Of a DNA stretch of 64,000 nt, positions 45,240 through 57,756 are shown in pieces. Origin of the DNA: Brachypodium distachyon (taxonomy: Eukaryota; Streptophyta; Magnoliopsida; Poales; Poaceae); contig NC_016133.3 of assembly GCF_000005505.3 (NCBI RefSeq), positions 53,781,237 to 53,845,236 of the forward strand. The letters are read 5' to 3'. The translations under genes were made by a program, and so were the position numbers. Below the pieces are notes generated by a model that saw nothing but the letters and a program-made list of their open reading frames with translations, was not told where the DNA came from and ran no database searches. The first letter of the stretch is position 1, and each line of letters opens with the position of its first letter.

Positions 45240-45720
45240 AATTTTTGTGTCAAACAAGGCAAGTTCATCATACTATATTGCAACTTATTTTTGTGTCAAA
45301 CAATAAGCAACTTTGTCTACGGTGTTGCAGTGGAGCATAAGTTGCCTGTGAAGTGACTAATGTTGCCAAAAGGTTGCGGTGAAAATAAAGTTGCCAACGG
45401 AAGGGCATAAGTTGTAGAAATCAAAATTGCCAACCATATGAGTCAAAGTGTCTTTATTGTGAACCAAAATTTTCAACGGATCCAAAATTGCCAGCACATG
45501 AACAAAAATTACTTATAGCATAGTCACAAAGTTGTCAAAGGTACTATTGTAGAGCTAAAGTCGCTAGCAAAGGAGCCAAATTTCCAATAAATGAGGCAAA
45601 GTTGCCTGGAAATGCTACGGTTGAGTGAAAGTTGTCAACAAAAGAGTCAAAGTTGCCTCCAGTGAACCCAAAGTTGACTCCAGTGCACCAAAAGTTGCCA
45701 GCAAGAGAGCAAAAGTTATT
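45240..45720 (+). repeat. AAAGTTGCC-type short repeats (right block)
   Basis: AAAGTTGCC, AAAATTGCC and AAGTTGTC variants recur every 20-40 bases (roughly fifteen copies). They are in the opposite orientation to the GGCAACTTT block at 43270-43429, so the two arrays may be arms of one older element. Confidence 0.65.
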
Positions 45721-46377
45721 TGCGATGTTACCACACCACAGAACAGAATTGCCGACAACGGTGGGAGGAAAACCACTTTCAGCAACAAAATATCAATTGG
45801 CAAAGGTTTTTCGCGACCAACATGGTCTGTGATCGAAAGTCCAGTCCGCAAATGCTTTTCCCGACCAACAAATCTTACGAACCATCCCGTTAGCATAGGA
45901 AATGTTTCCCGACAAATATATTATTGCCGACGACATAGTTTTCCTCATACCCAATTTGATGCTTGATCGAAAAAACTCACCACAGTGGTTGCAACAAGAA
46001 CGTCAGTTAGATGGTCTCCTCGTGAAGAATGCCCACAGTGTTGCCTCTAAAGAAAAAATAAACACCATGAATCATCTAGTTCTAAAACATCATACCACAA
46101 TTAGTTACTACTAGTAATTGAATGTCCAACATAGCCAACTTCATGGAAACACGATCCATAAATCTCTTATTTAAAGCATGTGCTCATGTTCAGTTTGTTC
46201 TTGAAACAACGAACGTAATGAAATACCTGATTCTCTGAAACATATCTATGTTGTGTGGAAAATTTCTTTACTACGGAGGGTTACTTGCAGGTTTTCTTGT
46301 CTTTCTGACTTCTAATCAACAACTTTGATACCATGATATAGGAAACCAAAGACCTAAAAGAGATAATATTCAGCGAG

Positions 46378-46640
46378 TGTGACATTCTGGTCTATGGCTT
46401 AATAGGATTGATAGAATACCCATATTAACAAGGTATACCTTCTTTTTCGGGAGCCCATCCGAAATGAACCTCAAAGTTAAGCATGCTTGGCCGAGAGCAA
46501 TTTGAGGATAGGTGACCGACCGAGAAGTTTCTCCCGGGAGCGCATGAGTGAGGATAAAGTGCGCTGAAAAGACATGTGTTGGTCTGTGGGGCCAGTCTTG
46601 AAGCCTAGAGAGCTGCCAGGAGTGACGTTGGGACGTTACA
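46378..46640 (+). mobile_element. Cassandra-type solo LTR carrying a 5S rRNA-like segment, 263 bp
   Basis: The sequence begins TGTGACATTC, ends GACGTTACA, and is flanked by the perfect 5-bp duplication GCGAG (46373-46377 and 46641-46645). Inside, 46451-46530 resembles 5S rRNA: CCCATCCGAAATGAACCTCA, AAGTTAAGCATGCTTGG (box A, 46474-46490) and GGATAGGTGACC (box C, from 46506). A short LTR with an embedded 5S sequence and Pol III promoter is the defining feature of Cassandra TRIM retrotransposons. No internal region remains. Confidence 0.85.
46451..46530 (+). ncRNA. 5S rRNA-like Pol III promoter region in the Cassandra LTR
   Basis: Box A and box C of the 5S internal control region are both recognisable with a few substitutions. 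The outer ends differ from genuine 5S rRNA, so this is a transposon-borne 5S-like sequence rather than a ribosomal gene. Confidence 0.65.
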
Positions 46641-46645
46641 GCGAG

Positions 46646-49600
46646 TTAATTTACCTCGACCATACATGTTATGGAATAATTTATTGCAAGGTTCCAGTCC
46701 TTTGGTCACCACAGAAACATAAAAACAGACCTGTAAAATGCAGGCCTAGCAAGGTGATGTTGCTTGATTTTATATTTTCTTGGAAATTAACTATTTTCTA
46801 CAATCATTCTCTTCAATTTTCTAGTTTTTTATCGAACTTTGGCCATTTCAAAAGCCTAACATTCTCAGCACACAATAGTTACTGATTATGTTTATCTATG
46901 GGCAGAACTGTATGCTGCTAGGAAAAAGAATAGTATTCATAATCCAGGGAAATATAATACCCTTGTGTTATTTACATTATTCACTTGGCTGTAGTTATTC
47001 TGCTTGAGTGATGGACAAACATTTCAGGCTATGTCAGAGAAGCTGGATCAATAGAGCTTGGGTTAGAATCAAAACATAAGGTATAACTTCAGTCAAGGTG
47101 GCGTATTTGCACCTTACTGATTTATTAATTATTTTCCTTTTTGCCTTCAGCAGGCTAGTAATTCCGGCACGCATACGGGCCTTATCGGGCGTATCGGGGT
47201 CGGATACGCCCGGATACGGGAATACGTCCGGATACTCCAAAATACGTATCCGTACTTATCCATCATCTTCCGAATTAAAAAAAGAACGAAAATAAATCCC
47301 AGATACTCTATGGACATCGACGGACACCGGGCGGGACACGGGAGTGCCCTGATTAGCCGCATCTAGGGCATTCTATCCCCAATCGACCACTTCCCGACCC
47401 TCTCCCGTCCAAAGCCCGCCAGTGCCGCACACCGCCACTGCCGTTGCTGCGCCACCTCCGTGGATTCATCACCGGCACCGGCCACCGTCGCCGCCTGCCG
47501 TCACCACCTCTGCTGCCGCTGCATTGCGCCGTGCCGCCGTCCCCCACCCTGCTGCTCCCTCACGAGTCGCGACCTCTGCTGCTGCTGCGTCCATGCGCAG
47601 TCCCCCGCCTTGCTGCTCCCTCGCCGCCGAGCACTCAACCGGAGCAGGTCACAGGTAAGCTATTCTCCTTCCTGTCTTCCCCTTCTCTGTCTTCTCTATT
47701 CTCTAATTCTCTGAATCTTGGCTTCCCCTACTCTGTTCCTTCTTCTCTGTCTCCTCTACTCTCTAATTCTCTGAACCAGAGTTAGAGGCATTGATAGATG
47801 ATGTTCAAGCATTTGATAGTATTTATATTTATAATATATATACAACCGTATTCCCGTATCAGGGTTTTTGGAAACCGCGGTATCGGTATCCGTATCTCCG
47901 TATCTGTGCAACCTAGGTTATTTATTTTTTATGTGCATACAAATAATATTATCTATATTTGTTTAGTACAAGTAATATAATGTGGTATTTACAGTTGTAA
48001 CAGCAATTAGATGAGCTCTAAGGACTGTACGATTCTCAAAAAGTGTTGAGCGCAGATTTAAATAAGAAGCTTCAGACATTACAGGTACCGATGTTTTCTT
48101 ATCATATGCTTGTCGACTGATTGAATGATTGTACATGTATTTATGTTTTCTCATTCTTTTTGCGGAAAAAAGATGCAGGAAACTGTGTGCGGTCTAGCAG
48201 ACCTTGAAGGAAACTATATGCAGGCCAAGAATACAACAAAGGAGCTAGTAAGATTATCCGATAGAAAATCTTCTAAGAAATCAGGTTAGAAAAAGAAATT
48301 CATACTTCAAGCTTCTACGAGGATGATATATTGGCAGGATGGGGGCTGAGCGACACGCCGGTGGTCCATCTCATTGGGGTGGAACCGCGGCGCGGCCCGG
48401 CTCGTGCAGGGTGGCCGGACGGCATCGCCCTCCGGGCAGACCAACCACGCAGTCCAGCGCGTAGGGATGCACGACGGCGGTCCAACGCAATTGGGCGGTG
48501 GGCGGTGGCAGTCTTGTTCGTGGAAGCAGCAGGCCGGCGGTCTAGAGAAAGGAGGACGACGGCCGGAGATCTAGGCGGAAGAGGGATTTGGGCCGGGCGT
48601 GCTGGTGTAACTGTAAGTGGCGTGGCCGAAGGGATTTGGGCCTTTCGGTAGGTAGGTAGGTAGCTGGGCCGGGTGGACGAAGGAGCAAAGAAGAGAATGA
48701 ATTTTGGCAGGCCGGCCCAAACTTTGGCGCTAAAAATTTCAGCTCGCGCGGCCCAACCATCTGTTGATCGGTATTATTTGCCGACTGCTGGTTCGACCAA
48801 ATGTTCTCCGACCGATAATTTGTTGTCAATGTCATACGACCAACAATCCATCGGAGACGGACCATCAGATTTAAAACTATCAAATGTGAGAATTACGCGT
48901 TACTGGCTGGTACGGCGCAACATGATCAAAGTATCTAGGTTGATAACCCTCCTAGCAATCTCTTACCTTTGTTACTCAGAGATGTAACTTTCTTTTCAGA
49001 TTAATAAAGTTTGTTTTCCCGTCAAAAAAAATTAGAATAAAAATATATGGGGTTACGTGCAAACATGTTTATGTTTTAATTCCCACTTTGATGTGCACCG
49101 ACGTTTAGATCTGACGATCCACATGAATAGTTTGCACCGAACAAAATTTTTCATCGGCAACATAAAAGACAAGCTCCTTACTATGATTTGTTTTTGCCGT
49201 CATACATCGGGAACATGATGTTTTTTTCACTTGAAGATTAATCCATGCTAGCATAGCGCTCATATTTTGCTACAGAAACGCTAAGAAAAAAATCTACAAC
49301 TAGCAAGAACAACATACTCTTGGAGAGCACAATTAACTCCTGGCATAGGCAAGAGAGTGCTGTTGTTAGCTTCTCTAACTCGTGTATTTGCAAGGTCCAA
49401 CTTGCCAGGAAAAGAGAAGGTTTAAGAAAGGTGACCACCAACGCCAATCTTTTATAAGACTAGCTAAATGTTCATGCTCTGCCACGAAATTAAGAATTTG
49501 TGTTATGCATGAGTTGTTTAAATATGTGTCGCTCGTATTTTTAAAATTTCTAATAAATAAAAATTATGTCAAAATATTATTTTTGAAAAATACAATTACC

Positions 49601-49651
49601 CTTGAAATTCATGAAAACCAACCAAGCATAGTCAAAAGATCATGATACGTA
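46646..49651. other. Repeat-derived intergenic DNA, no gene recognised
   Basis: A block of GATACG/CGTATCCG motifs at 47170-47265 is echoed at about 47850-47905 and may mark the ends of an old DNA transposon. At about 49000-49030 GATTAATAAAGTTTG followed by an A-run looks like a plus-strand LINE 3' end. GC-rich frames at 47420-47790 and 48331-48651 lack domains. Confidence 0.35.
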
Positions 49652-49660
49652 TAGAATGAG

Positions 49661-50198
49661 GGGTTAATTAGATCTATGCCACTCTCTGTTCCACCAGTTG
49701 GAAATATGCCATTACAAAAACTTGACTTGGAGAAATGCCACTCTAACTTTTTTATACCTCTATCATTGTCATTTTGTCTACTTAAGACCAATAAATGTTC
49801 ATAAAATACATGTATTTCGGCGTGTATAGCAGTATTTACCATAATACCCTTATTTACAATGTTCAGCGGTACGTTCGAGTCTTCCAGGCACCATAAAGGT
49901 TCAAAAAATTATATGCCTATATCTATACGTATTTAGACAGTACGTTCAGCATACAGTTGGAGACGGGATATGAGCGCGTGGGGGATAAGAGGAATAGAAC
50001 TATTTGACTTGGGATTGGAAAAAAAATTCATATAGAGTTATGTCTATACGTATTTAGACAATATACATGCTGGTATTGGAAAAAAAATGACATTGATAGA
50101 GGTACAAGAAAGTTAGAGTGTCATTTCTCCAAGTTAAGTTTTTGTAATGGCATATCTCCAACTGGTGAAATATAGAGTGTCATAGATCCAATTAACCC
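49661..50198. mobile_element. Mutator-type MITE with ~115-bp TIRs, 538 bp
   Basis: The ends GGGTTAATTAGATC and the complement GGGTTAATTGGATC continue as inverted repeats through TATGCCA, AACTTGACTTGGAGAAATG and ACCTCTATCA. A 9-bp flanking duplication TAGAATGAG/TAGAGTGAG (49652-49660, 50199-50207) has one mismatch. A 9-bp TSD and long TIRs indicate a Mutator-type MITE. Confidence 0.88.
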
Positions 50199-50207
50199 TA
50201 GAGTGAG

Positions 50208-51856
50208 TGGCAATTAGATGATTCCGTAGCCTTTAAGTGGTAGTCTTGTTGGAGTGAGCTCGCGACCACCCAACTCAGATCTTTATAAGTGTAAAGAAAT
50301 CAAAAAATTGCACAGGAAGTAAGTTCGCCCTATCCAATCTACAAAAATTTCACCGATGACAGAGTAAAAATACAATATATATCGTTGTTTATCGGTTGAT
50401 CTATATTATTTGTAAGTAAAAAAAACAGACGCTCCGAGTAATACAACATGGTTTAGATCCAAAGCAACTCAAGTAGATTAACTAACAAAAAGGGAGAGAA
50501 GTGAGGAGCTCTCCATGCTAAAGTTTTGATAACTCTTGCTTTCTTTCAACATCCATAGTTACTACTCTAAAACTTGAAAAAAAATACTCCGATATAAATC
50601 ATTTGCCTATTCAATGTTGATCTTATAATTATAATAAATGGTTTATATAGATTCTAGATATGCTGCACCTTTAAAGAACAATTCTCCAACAGTTGATACG
50701 GCGTTTGATGGAAGATGGAACAACATTCGAGTTTGAAAAGAATACTCTATCTCAGAATATTGCTAGTCACAATCTTACACAGTTGTTTGGCTGGGCAAGT
50801 GTCCCGATGAGCTGTTGGCTGCGCTAACACGGAGAAAGAAATGAAATCATAAGAAATTGACCAAAAAAAAAATTAGATAGGCAAAGAAAGCAATACTACT
50901 AGTCGTGCCATGTTTTTTAGTACAAGGGCAATAGTTTCATCCTCAGCAAGTGTAAACTTGCAATCAGGCACGTGAAACTTTCCGTTCTTTTCCACTGTAA
51001 CATAGAAATTAAGGCCGAGAAGGCTTAATTAGAGAGAACAATGCCGTTCCTTTCTACGGAAACAGCAACATTATGCAAAAGTCCTCGAGCTTTCCATCTG
51101 GCCAGCCGACGGAAAGAAATACATCTTAGCTCTCATCCACGTGTTGTTGCCACTCACCTGTCCGTAATGATGCAGATACAAAATTTAAGTCCAGAAAGAT
51201 ACACTTTTCTTCTCAAATGAGAGATGTGCGTTCATGCTGCATGACGACATTCAACAATTGTTTTAACCTGTATTGGACGGTTAACCCCTAGAGAAGCGTC
51301 GGGGACCACTTTCATCCCGTTAATGTCAGTGTGACGGTGTCATCTTCTACAAATAAACAGTACTACTATAATAATCATCGAAATTTATCATAAGGGAATG
51401 GGAATTGCATTGGATCATTCGTGTCAGCCGACCTCTCGTCGATCCTCCCTAGATCTGCCCCGGCCCTTCTGATCAATCACACGACTTGATGGTCCGTTGT
51501 GTGGATCGCTGTTGCGTGCCCTCGCTGGATCCTTCAGAATCAGAAATCAGAGCATCTCCCCCGTTTTGTCGGCACGAATTGCATCGCGTCACGAAAGCCA
51601 GCGATAAGACATTGTTGAGAGCCATTTCGTTTAGTACATCAGAGCACGCATCGCGTTTCCTGCGTGCAAATGCCGTCAAAACGTGGCTGGTGAGCGCGCT
51701 AGGCCACACTTGTCTCGACGTTCCGGTAAACCCGTGAGCGATGGCACGTCCGCACAGCACATGGGAGCAAGAATATTGTCCCGGCCACGCACATCAATTC
51801 TCTACATGGTACAGCCGTACAGGCATCAGGCATGGGCGAGATACTTGGTCCTTGGT
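50208..51856. other. Intergenic DNA, nothing recognised
   Basis: AT-rich DNA without clear ends or domains. The short frame at 51473-51760 has no motif. Confidence 0.4.
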
Positions 51857-52069
51857 CCATGTTTGGTTAGGTTTAAAACTGATTTCTAATTTTTGTTTTA
51901 TATGTCAAAAAACATCAAATTAGCTGCTTTCGTCTTTGGCTTTTGATATTTGACTTGATATTGTTAGATGATGGTATAAGAAAAAAATCAAAATCAAAAG
52001 CAACTATTTAGATGCTTTTGTGAATTATAAGCCAAAAATCAAAAATCAGTTTTAAGCGCAACCAAAGAG
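51857..52069. mobile_element. MITE-like inverted repeat element, ~213 bp
   Basis: TTTGGTTAGGTTTAAAACTG at the left mirrors the complement of CAGTTTTAAGCGCAACCAAA at the right, and the arms extend through AATTTTTG/CAAAAATC. The centre is AT-rich with repeated AATCAAAA words. The TSD is unclear, so the superfamily is unassigned. Confidence 0.65.
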
Positions 52070-52920
52070 GAAGGGCCGTAGCTCCCGCTTGCAAGACAGT
52101 CGAGGGTTGGACGGACCCCAAAGAGCTGGTCCTCACACGCAGCATCAATTTGCAAAATCATTGGCGCACAAGCTATTTCCGTTCCAACCACAAATTGCTT
52201 GGATTTGGACCGCTCCCAACGCTCACCACAGCTTCGCCCTCCGGTACGTCTTTCACTGTGTAAGATGTGACAACATAGTTCAGACGTGACACTATAGCAG
52301 ATATCGGACGCAATCTTCTCTGCTGAAAGAGAAAACGGACACCCTGCAGGGCTGCTTGCCACGCCTTTTGTCTGGATGAGCTTCTACGGAAGCAGACGGG
52401 ACACTCTTGGTCGACCTGGAGCCACCGAAGCAAGACGGAACTCGTGAATGACCAAGCGGGAAAAGACAATCAATCCAAAGCAGTACTCAAAAAAGTTGCC
52501 GTTCGATGTTCAGTTATTCCGCCATAAACACCAAATGGTCTACAACAGCACGACAAGGACGGAGAGATGACGCCAATGCAATGACAAGACGCACACACAA
52601 AGACGGCCATGCCATGGCCACACGGACATGGACACCGACCACCGGCCAAACTAAACCGACGACTAGAATTGAAGGCAGAGAACACAAGAAGAAGAAGAAG
52701 ACGGAACTGACCAAAAGCCACGGACACGCTTACTACTTGCTGACCTGGTGGCAGCTCTAGCATTGGCATGGTGAAAGTCTTCCTTGTGCCCAAATGCTCT
52801 CTCCTATCTAAAGACTAATAGGTAGATGGATGGATACTCGGTAGGTAGGATCCTCTTCGCGAATTCTTCCTCACATTCCTGCGGCACGGACGATGACGGG
52901 ATTCGATCTTTTGTAGCAAG
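52070..52920. other. 3' flank of the FAD2 gene
   Basis: This stretch lies downstream of the minus-strand FAD2 stop and should hold its 3' UTR. No other gene is evident. Confidence 0.4.
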
Positions 52921-54084
52921 CTAGAACTTGTTGCTGTACCAGAAGACGCCCTTGCGGTCTGCAGGCTCGACGTAGATGCACTCCTTGGCCTCGCGCCATG
53001 TAGCCTTGGCCACGGGGGTGGGATCAAACTGGTAGTACTCGCCGAGGATGGGCCGGATCGCCTTGGTGGCCTCCATGGCGTGGTAGTGCGGCATGGTGGA
53101 GAAGAGGTGGTGCGCGACGTGCGTGTCCGTGATGTTGTGGAACACGCGGTTGAGGATGCCGTAGTCGCGGTCCATGGTGGCCAGCGCCCCGCGCAGCCAG
53201 TCCCACTCCGTGGAGTCGTAGTGCGGCAGCGCCGGGTGGGTGTGCTGCAGGTAGGTGATGAGGACCAGCCACGCGTTGACGATGAGCAGCGGCACGCCGT
53301 AGACGCGCACCACCCACCAGAACCCGAACGACGACGCGAGCTTGAGCAGGGCCAGCGACACGGCCACCATACCGACGTCCGAGACGAATATCTGGGCGCG
53401 CTCCCTGTCGTTGTAGATCGGGCCGTAGGGGTCGAAGTGGCAGGCGAAGCGCGGGTACGGGCGGCCGGAGGCGTTCATCGCCAGGTACAGCGGCCACCCG
53501 AGGGTGAGCTGCACGACGATGTGGACGAGGCGGCCGATGGGGTTGTTGTAGATGTAAGGCGTGTACCACGCCAGCGCCTCCTTCTGCTTGGGGACGAACA
53601 CCTCGTCGCGCTCCAGGGAGCCCGTGTTGGAGTGGTGCCGGCGGTGGCTGTACTTCCAGGAGAAGTAGGGGACGAGCAGCCACGAGTGCAGCACCAGGCC
53701 AACGATGTCGTCGAGGAGCGAGTAGTCGGAGAAGGCGTGGTGGCCGCACTCGTGGGCGATGACCCAGACGCCGGTCATCACGCAGCCCTGCGCGATCCAG
53801 TAGAGCGGCCAGGCGCCCAGCTGCAGCGCGCTCGGCAGGGTGGGGATCCACACCAGCGCCACGTACAGGAGCGCCGCCACGATAACGAGGTCTTGGACCA
53901 CGTAGGAGAAGGACTTGATCACCGAGCGCTCGAAGCAGTGAGGCGGGATCGCCTTCTTGATCTGCCCCAGCGTGAACGGCGGCTTGTCCGTCGGCGAGCG
54001 CTGCACGGCCGCGCCGCCGCTGGCACGGCTGAGCAGCTCCTGCTTCTCCCGCTCCTTCTCCGTCATCCTACCGCCGGCACCCAT
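52921..54084 (-). CDS. FAD2: Omega-6 (delta-12) oleate desaturase, FAD2, 387 aa
   Basis: FAD2 converts oleoyl to linoleoyl groups on phosphatidylcholine in the endoplasmic reticulum, using cytochrome b5. The intronless coding exon of 387 residues has the expected family length. Three diiron His boxes are intact: HECGH (111-115), HRRHH (147-151) and HVAHH (322-326). Membrane segments flank them. The C-terminus WYSNKF fits the aromatic ER-retrieval signal of FAD2 (YNNKF-like). I start at the ATG at 54084 ([15 protein letters not shown]), although the frame is open further upstream. That upstream part is intron sequence, because an acceptor CTGTTGGCAG lies 7 bases before the ATG. The ER type, rather than the plastid FAD6, is indicated by length, the absence of a transit peptide and the C-terminal motif. 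Expression is probably shaped by the long leader intron. Confidence 0.97.
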   Translation of the reverse strand: MGAGGRMTEKEREKQELLSRASGGAAVQRSPTDKPPFTLGQIKKAIPPHCFERSVIKSFSYVVQDLVIVAALLYVALVWIPTLPSALQLGAWPLYWIAQGCVMTGVWVIAHECGHHAFSDYSLLDDIVGLVLHSWLLVPYFSWKYSHRRHHSNTGSLERDEVFVPKQKEALAWYTPYIYNNPIGRLVHIVVQLTLGWPLYLAMNASGRPYPRFACHFDPYGPIYNDRERAQIFVSDVGMVAVSLALLKLASSFGFWWVVRVYGVPLLIVNAWLVLITYLQHTHPALPHYDSTEWDWLRGALATMDRDYGILNRVFHNITDTHVAHHLFSTMPHYHAMEATKAIRPILGEYYQFDPTPVAKATWREAKECIYVEPADRKGVFWYSNKF

Positions 54085-54091
54085 TTTGCTG

Positions 54092-57021
54092 CTGCCAACA
54101 GAAACAGAGGTAATCAGACAATGAGAACGGAAATATGGTATAACGGGATCAAAGGGTGTCTCAACAACAGTACTAACGGCATAAACCCAAGATGCTGCCA
54201 TAACGAAAATATCTACGAGTTCGTTAGTGCCGTAGTGGTGACTAAATCGACAAAAGTTCATCACATATGAACCAAAATCTACACAGAAATTAAACAGAAC
54301 AACACACAAATCGACCACATTAAATCAGCCTCAGACCTAATCGATGCGCCGCCGGCGAGCTTGCGGACGAAAGCCGGCACTGGATCCGGCAACCACGAGC
54401 TCGGGCGCGGGCGCTGATACTGGATCCGGCCACCACGAGCTCGGGATGTGGTCTAGCCGGCAGAGACCCTACATAAGGAGCCGGAAGGCAGAGACTGTAG
54501 CGCGGTGGAGACAGGGGAGCTATTTTTTAACAATATGTGATCCAACTCATGTGCCTGATGTAGGTTATATTGTGACATTTTCTACAAAATGTGTTGATTT
54601 GACCTTGGGACAATCTACTGCTAAAGTTCTGCCAGTGCACGATGCAACGAGCCACTTTCGCTTCCTTGGCTACACGAGATAAAATATTCCGAGATGAAAT
54701 GGCAAGTTGTGCATGTGCGAGCCCAATGGCATGTGTGACACATTCAGATTCCGTTTTGAGTGCGTGCACCGGAGGAGGTTCACATGTGCTGCTTCAGATC
54801 TGTGCCCATGCTTCTGAATAGTAATCACCCAAACAAATCGACTGCCGTACTACAGTGAAACACAGGACGGCAGAAGAAGATGGAGAAATGGTGACTGATT
54901 ATTAGAACAGCTAAGAGTTAGGTGGTGCGATGTTGCCCTCGAGAACAATGTGTAACCGTAGAACTGAAATGCGTGTTTTGGGGCAAACTATCATCAAGCT
55001 TAACAAGAGAAGAAGCACACGGCATGACGATGTGATCGTGAAACGTGCTTTCAAAAGAAAGCAATTCCAATCCATCGTCCCTACAAAGATATTTCGCTCT
55101 CTCTGACTACGACCATGACCTATTCAGATTTCAGCCACCTACCACCCCTCGTTGAGAGCACACTTCTCCCTCACCGCATTCCAGTGAAACAGTGCCCAGA
55201 CCGAGGAACAGGAGTAAAAAAATCTTGTGCTTGCTGCACGTGATTGCCACGTTAACGTTATACTACACACGACGCGGCACATCTTCATCCGGTGGGTGGA
55301 TTCAGATGCTCTTTCCTTGTCGCTTTTAAAATAAAACGTCGCGCTGTGGTGCTCCCACGGCCAAACCGTGACACACCGGACGGCGACGGCGATGATTTGA
55401 CCTGCTGATTCTGGGCACTGATTCTGAGTTACAGAGCAATACTCGTTGATTAGCAGTTTAGCACACTGGTACTGATTCGGGGCATTCAGAATGAATGGGA
55501 CGGCTGTACTGTCGATTAGGACGGCTAGCTGCCTGAGTGGCCGGCTGTAGGAGAGGACCACCGCGGGGCAAGCACATGCGGCCACCACGGCCGGCTAGGC
55601 GGCTACATGTACAGAGGCTTGGTACAAGGGTGCCATCCAAGTTGGAAGCGTGCAGAAACCAAGGGAAGTGGGGGAAGAGGACCATCCAAGTCCCACAACC
55701 CACAGCAGGAGAATCTCAGCCCACGCAGATCTGCCGGCTGCCGCCGCTGCTGCTGATCTGCGGCTTTGTACATTTGTGCGCGTCCAGCTAAATTCGTCTG
55801 CGGCAGGAAATGGGAGAGATGAAAATGGATGGGACAGGGCCAGGCCAGGCCGTGCGGGCCCGGGATCTTGGCCCAGCACGGCCGAATATTTTGCGGCTGC
55901 GTCCCCCCTGCAGTTCAACCTTAGCGCAGGCAAGCAGAAGTGGGCTGACAACGCCAGCGGAAGGAAGGGACAATCACCACCGTCCAAGCAGCGGCGCGAC
56001 AGAATCAGACGGTGGCGCTTCGTCAATCACGATGCCCCTGTTCTTTTCTAGGTCAAGAACGACAGCCGCCGCACGAGACGGACCATCAGCCGCCGCGGCC
56101 GACCAGGCGCGCGTGAGGCAGGATCCGCCGATGTGAAAGCAACGGCCGAACTTTCTTTCTTTTCTTTTCTTCTTATGGTAGCCTCTACTCCAACGACCCG
56201 GGCACGAGAAGCATATGCCTCCGCCGGCTGCGCTCCGTTGGTAAAGAAGTGAGATTTTTTCTATGTCAGCAACAACGACCGGGGCAACAACTTGCCTCTC
56301 TTTGAACTGAACGTTTGTCAGTTCTCAAAGGACAATCACTGTGTACAGAGAAGACGAGAGGAATTTAGTCTAATCACAGTATGGAGGGACCTCGCAATCC
56401 ACTTTTAATGAAAAATTGGACCATGCTTTCTGAGTATCGAAAGAGATACACATGGGGGAGTAAATTTTTAAACGACAATTGGGCCTTACCTCCTGCATCG
56501 AAAGAGAAAACACACGGCAGATTAAAGTTTTCCTAAAGTTTTAACGCGGTCGAATGGCAGCAGCAGCTTTTCGGCACGATGTAAAGGAAGCAACTTTTTC
56601 GCCCACAAAATTAACCGGGGGCTGCGCCAAAAAGGTAGGCATTTTCAGGGAACCAAAATGAGTGGTAACGGCACGGGAGCAAGGACCAGAACCTAAAGGT
56701 ATCCGAAAATATCTTGATACCACCCGCGACAAAAATCCTACAGATCTGGACAAGAATGTAACAGAGTCCTTCAAATTTCCTAGCAGCAACCTACATCAGA
56801 AAAGGCTTGCAATACCGGTCGCGGACATCGAGAACAAGCACGGCTTGGCGGCCGCGGCGGCGACGGTAAAACTCCCAGTTTATTCCCAATCCCCACAATT
56901 CGTCACGGATCAAGCGTCCCCCGAGCGAAGCAGATTCCGCACGAATCCACGCCGAACCAATTGAATCTACGAACGAAACAACGATACCAGGAGGAATTAA
57001 GGGGAAGGCTAATGCCGTTAC
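54092..57021 (-). other. Predicted 2.9-kb intron in the FAD2 5' UTR
   Basis: The donor ATCAG/GTAACG at 57021 and the acceptor TTGGCAG ending at 54092 bound the intron. Plant FAD2 genes typically have one large leader intron that boosts expression. Inside, a ~32-bp block with CTGGATCCGGC and ACCACGAGCTCGGG occurs twice at about 54378 and 54420. The GC-rich part at 55540-56060 has no recognised gene. Confidence 0.7.
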
Positions 57022-57175
57022 CTGATAATAAAGGGGGTAGAAGTGGCCGGAGCGGAGCAGATCGAGCGGACACCGCGCGCGCGGGCACGCCCTTCCGTCC
57101 CTCGCCCTCTGGAGCTCTTTTCCTCCTCTCTCTCTGGTCGATGAACGAGTGGTTTGTGCAGGGGAAGGAGGAGGC
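57022..57175 (-). other. Predicted FAD2 5' UTR first exon
   Basis: A CT/GA-rich leader (GACCAGAGAGAGAGGAGG) ends at the donor. The 5' limit is estimated from the TATA box at 57204-57212. Confidence 0.5.
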
Positions 57176-57203
57176 CGCCTCCGAGTCTAGCGGTGGGGGG
57201 CTC

Positions 57204-57212
57204 TATTTAAAA
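57204..57212 (-). promoter_or_regulatory. TATA-like box of FAD2
   Basis: TTTTAAATA on the minus strand, about 30 bases before the estimated start of the leader exon. Confidence 0.45.
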
Positions 57213-57756
57213 GCGCCCGTCCCCTGACACGCCGTTCTCTGGCCCATGGGCCCCGACAGCCAGATGGGGCGCACAACCCAGGAAATCTGGCCCCGTACAC
57301 GTGTCGCCTTTTGTTTCGCCCACTGAAAGGGCGGTGACCCGGATCTTGCAGTACCGGCCGTCAGCCGTCCATTGCCGCAATCTGACGGAGGGGATGGCAT
57401 CGCTGAAACAGGGTGGGATTGACGGGAGATGTAGCGGCCATTTTGTCAGTCAGTAATGGCTTTCATGATATTGATGCCAATTTTGTTCCGGCCTTGTTTG
57501 GAACACAGGAACACAACAAGAAATAATTTGAAGGAATGCATGTCATGTTTTGTGGATTTCTACACAAATCTGAATTGTAAATGCTCAAAAAATTTACACG
57601 AGAGTGCTTTAAAGATATTCACATGAAAAAATTTCTTCAGGAGAAAAATAAGAGGAAAGTTAAAGACACATGTCACACTGAACTTCTTGGCGGAAGTGGA
57701 AACATGAGATTTGAACAAATATTCGGAACCCTACAAAATAGATGGACGAAAATGAC

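Noticed and set aside
46451..46530. Genuine 5S rRNA gene
   Set aside because: Only the internal promoter part matches 5S; the ends differ and the segment lies within a TSD-flanked Cassandra LTR.
53080..54270. 396-codon plus-strand frame opposite FAD2
   Set aside because: It is an antisense shadow of a GC-rich exon (Val/Arg/Gly-rich with no motif), while the minus strand encodes all FAD2 His boxes.
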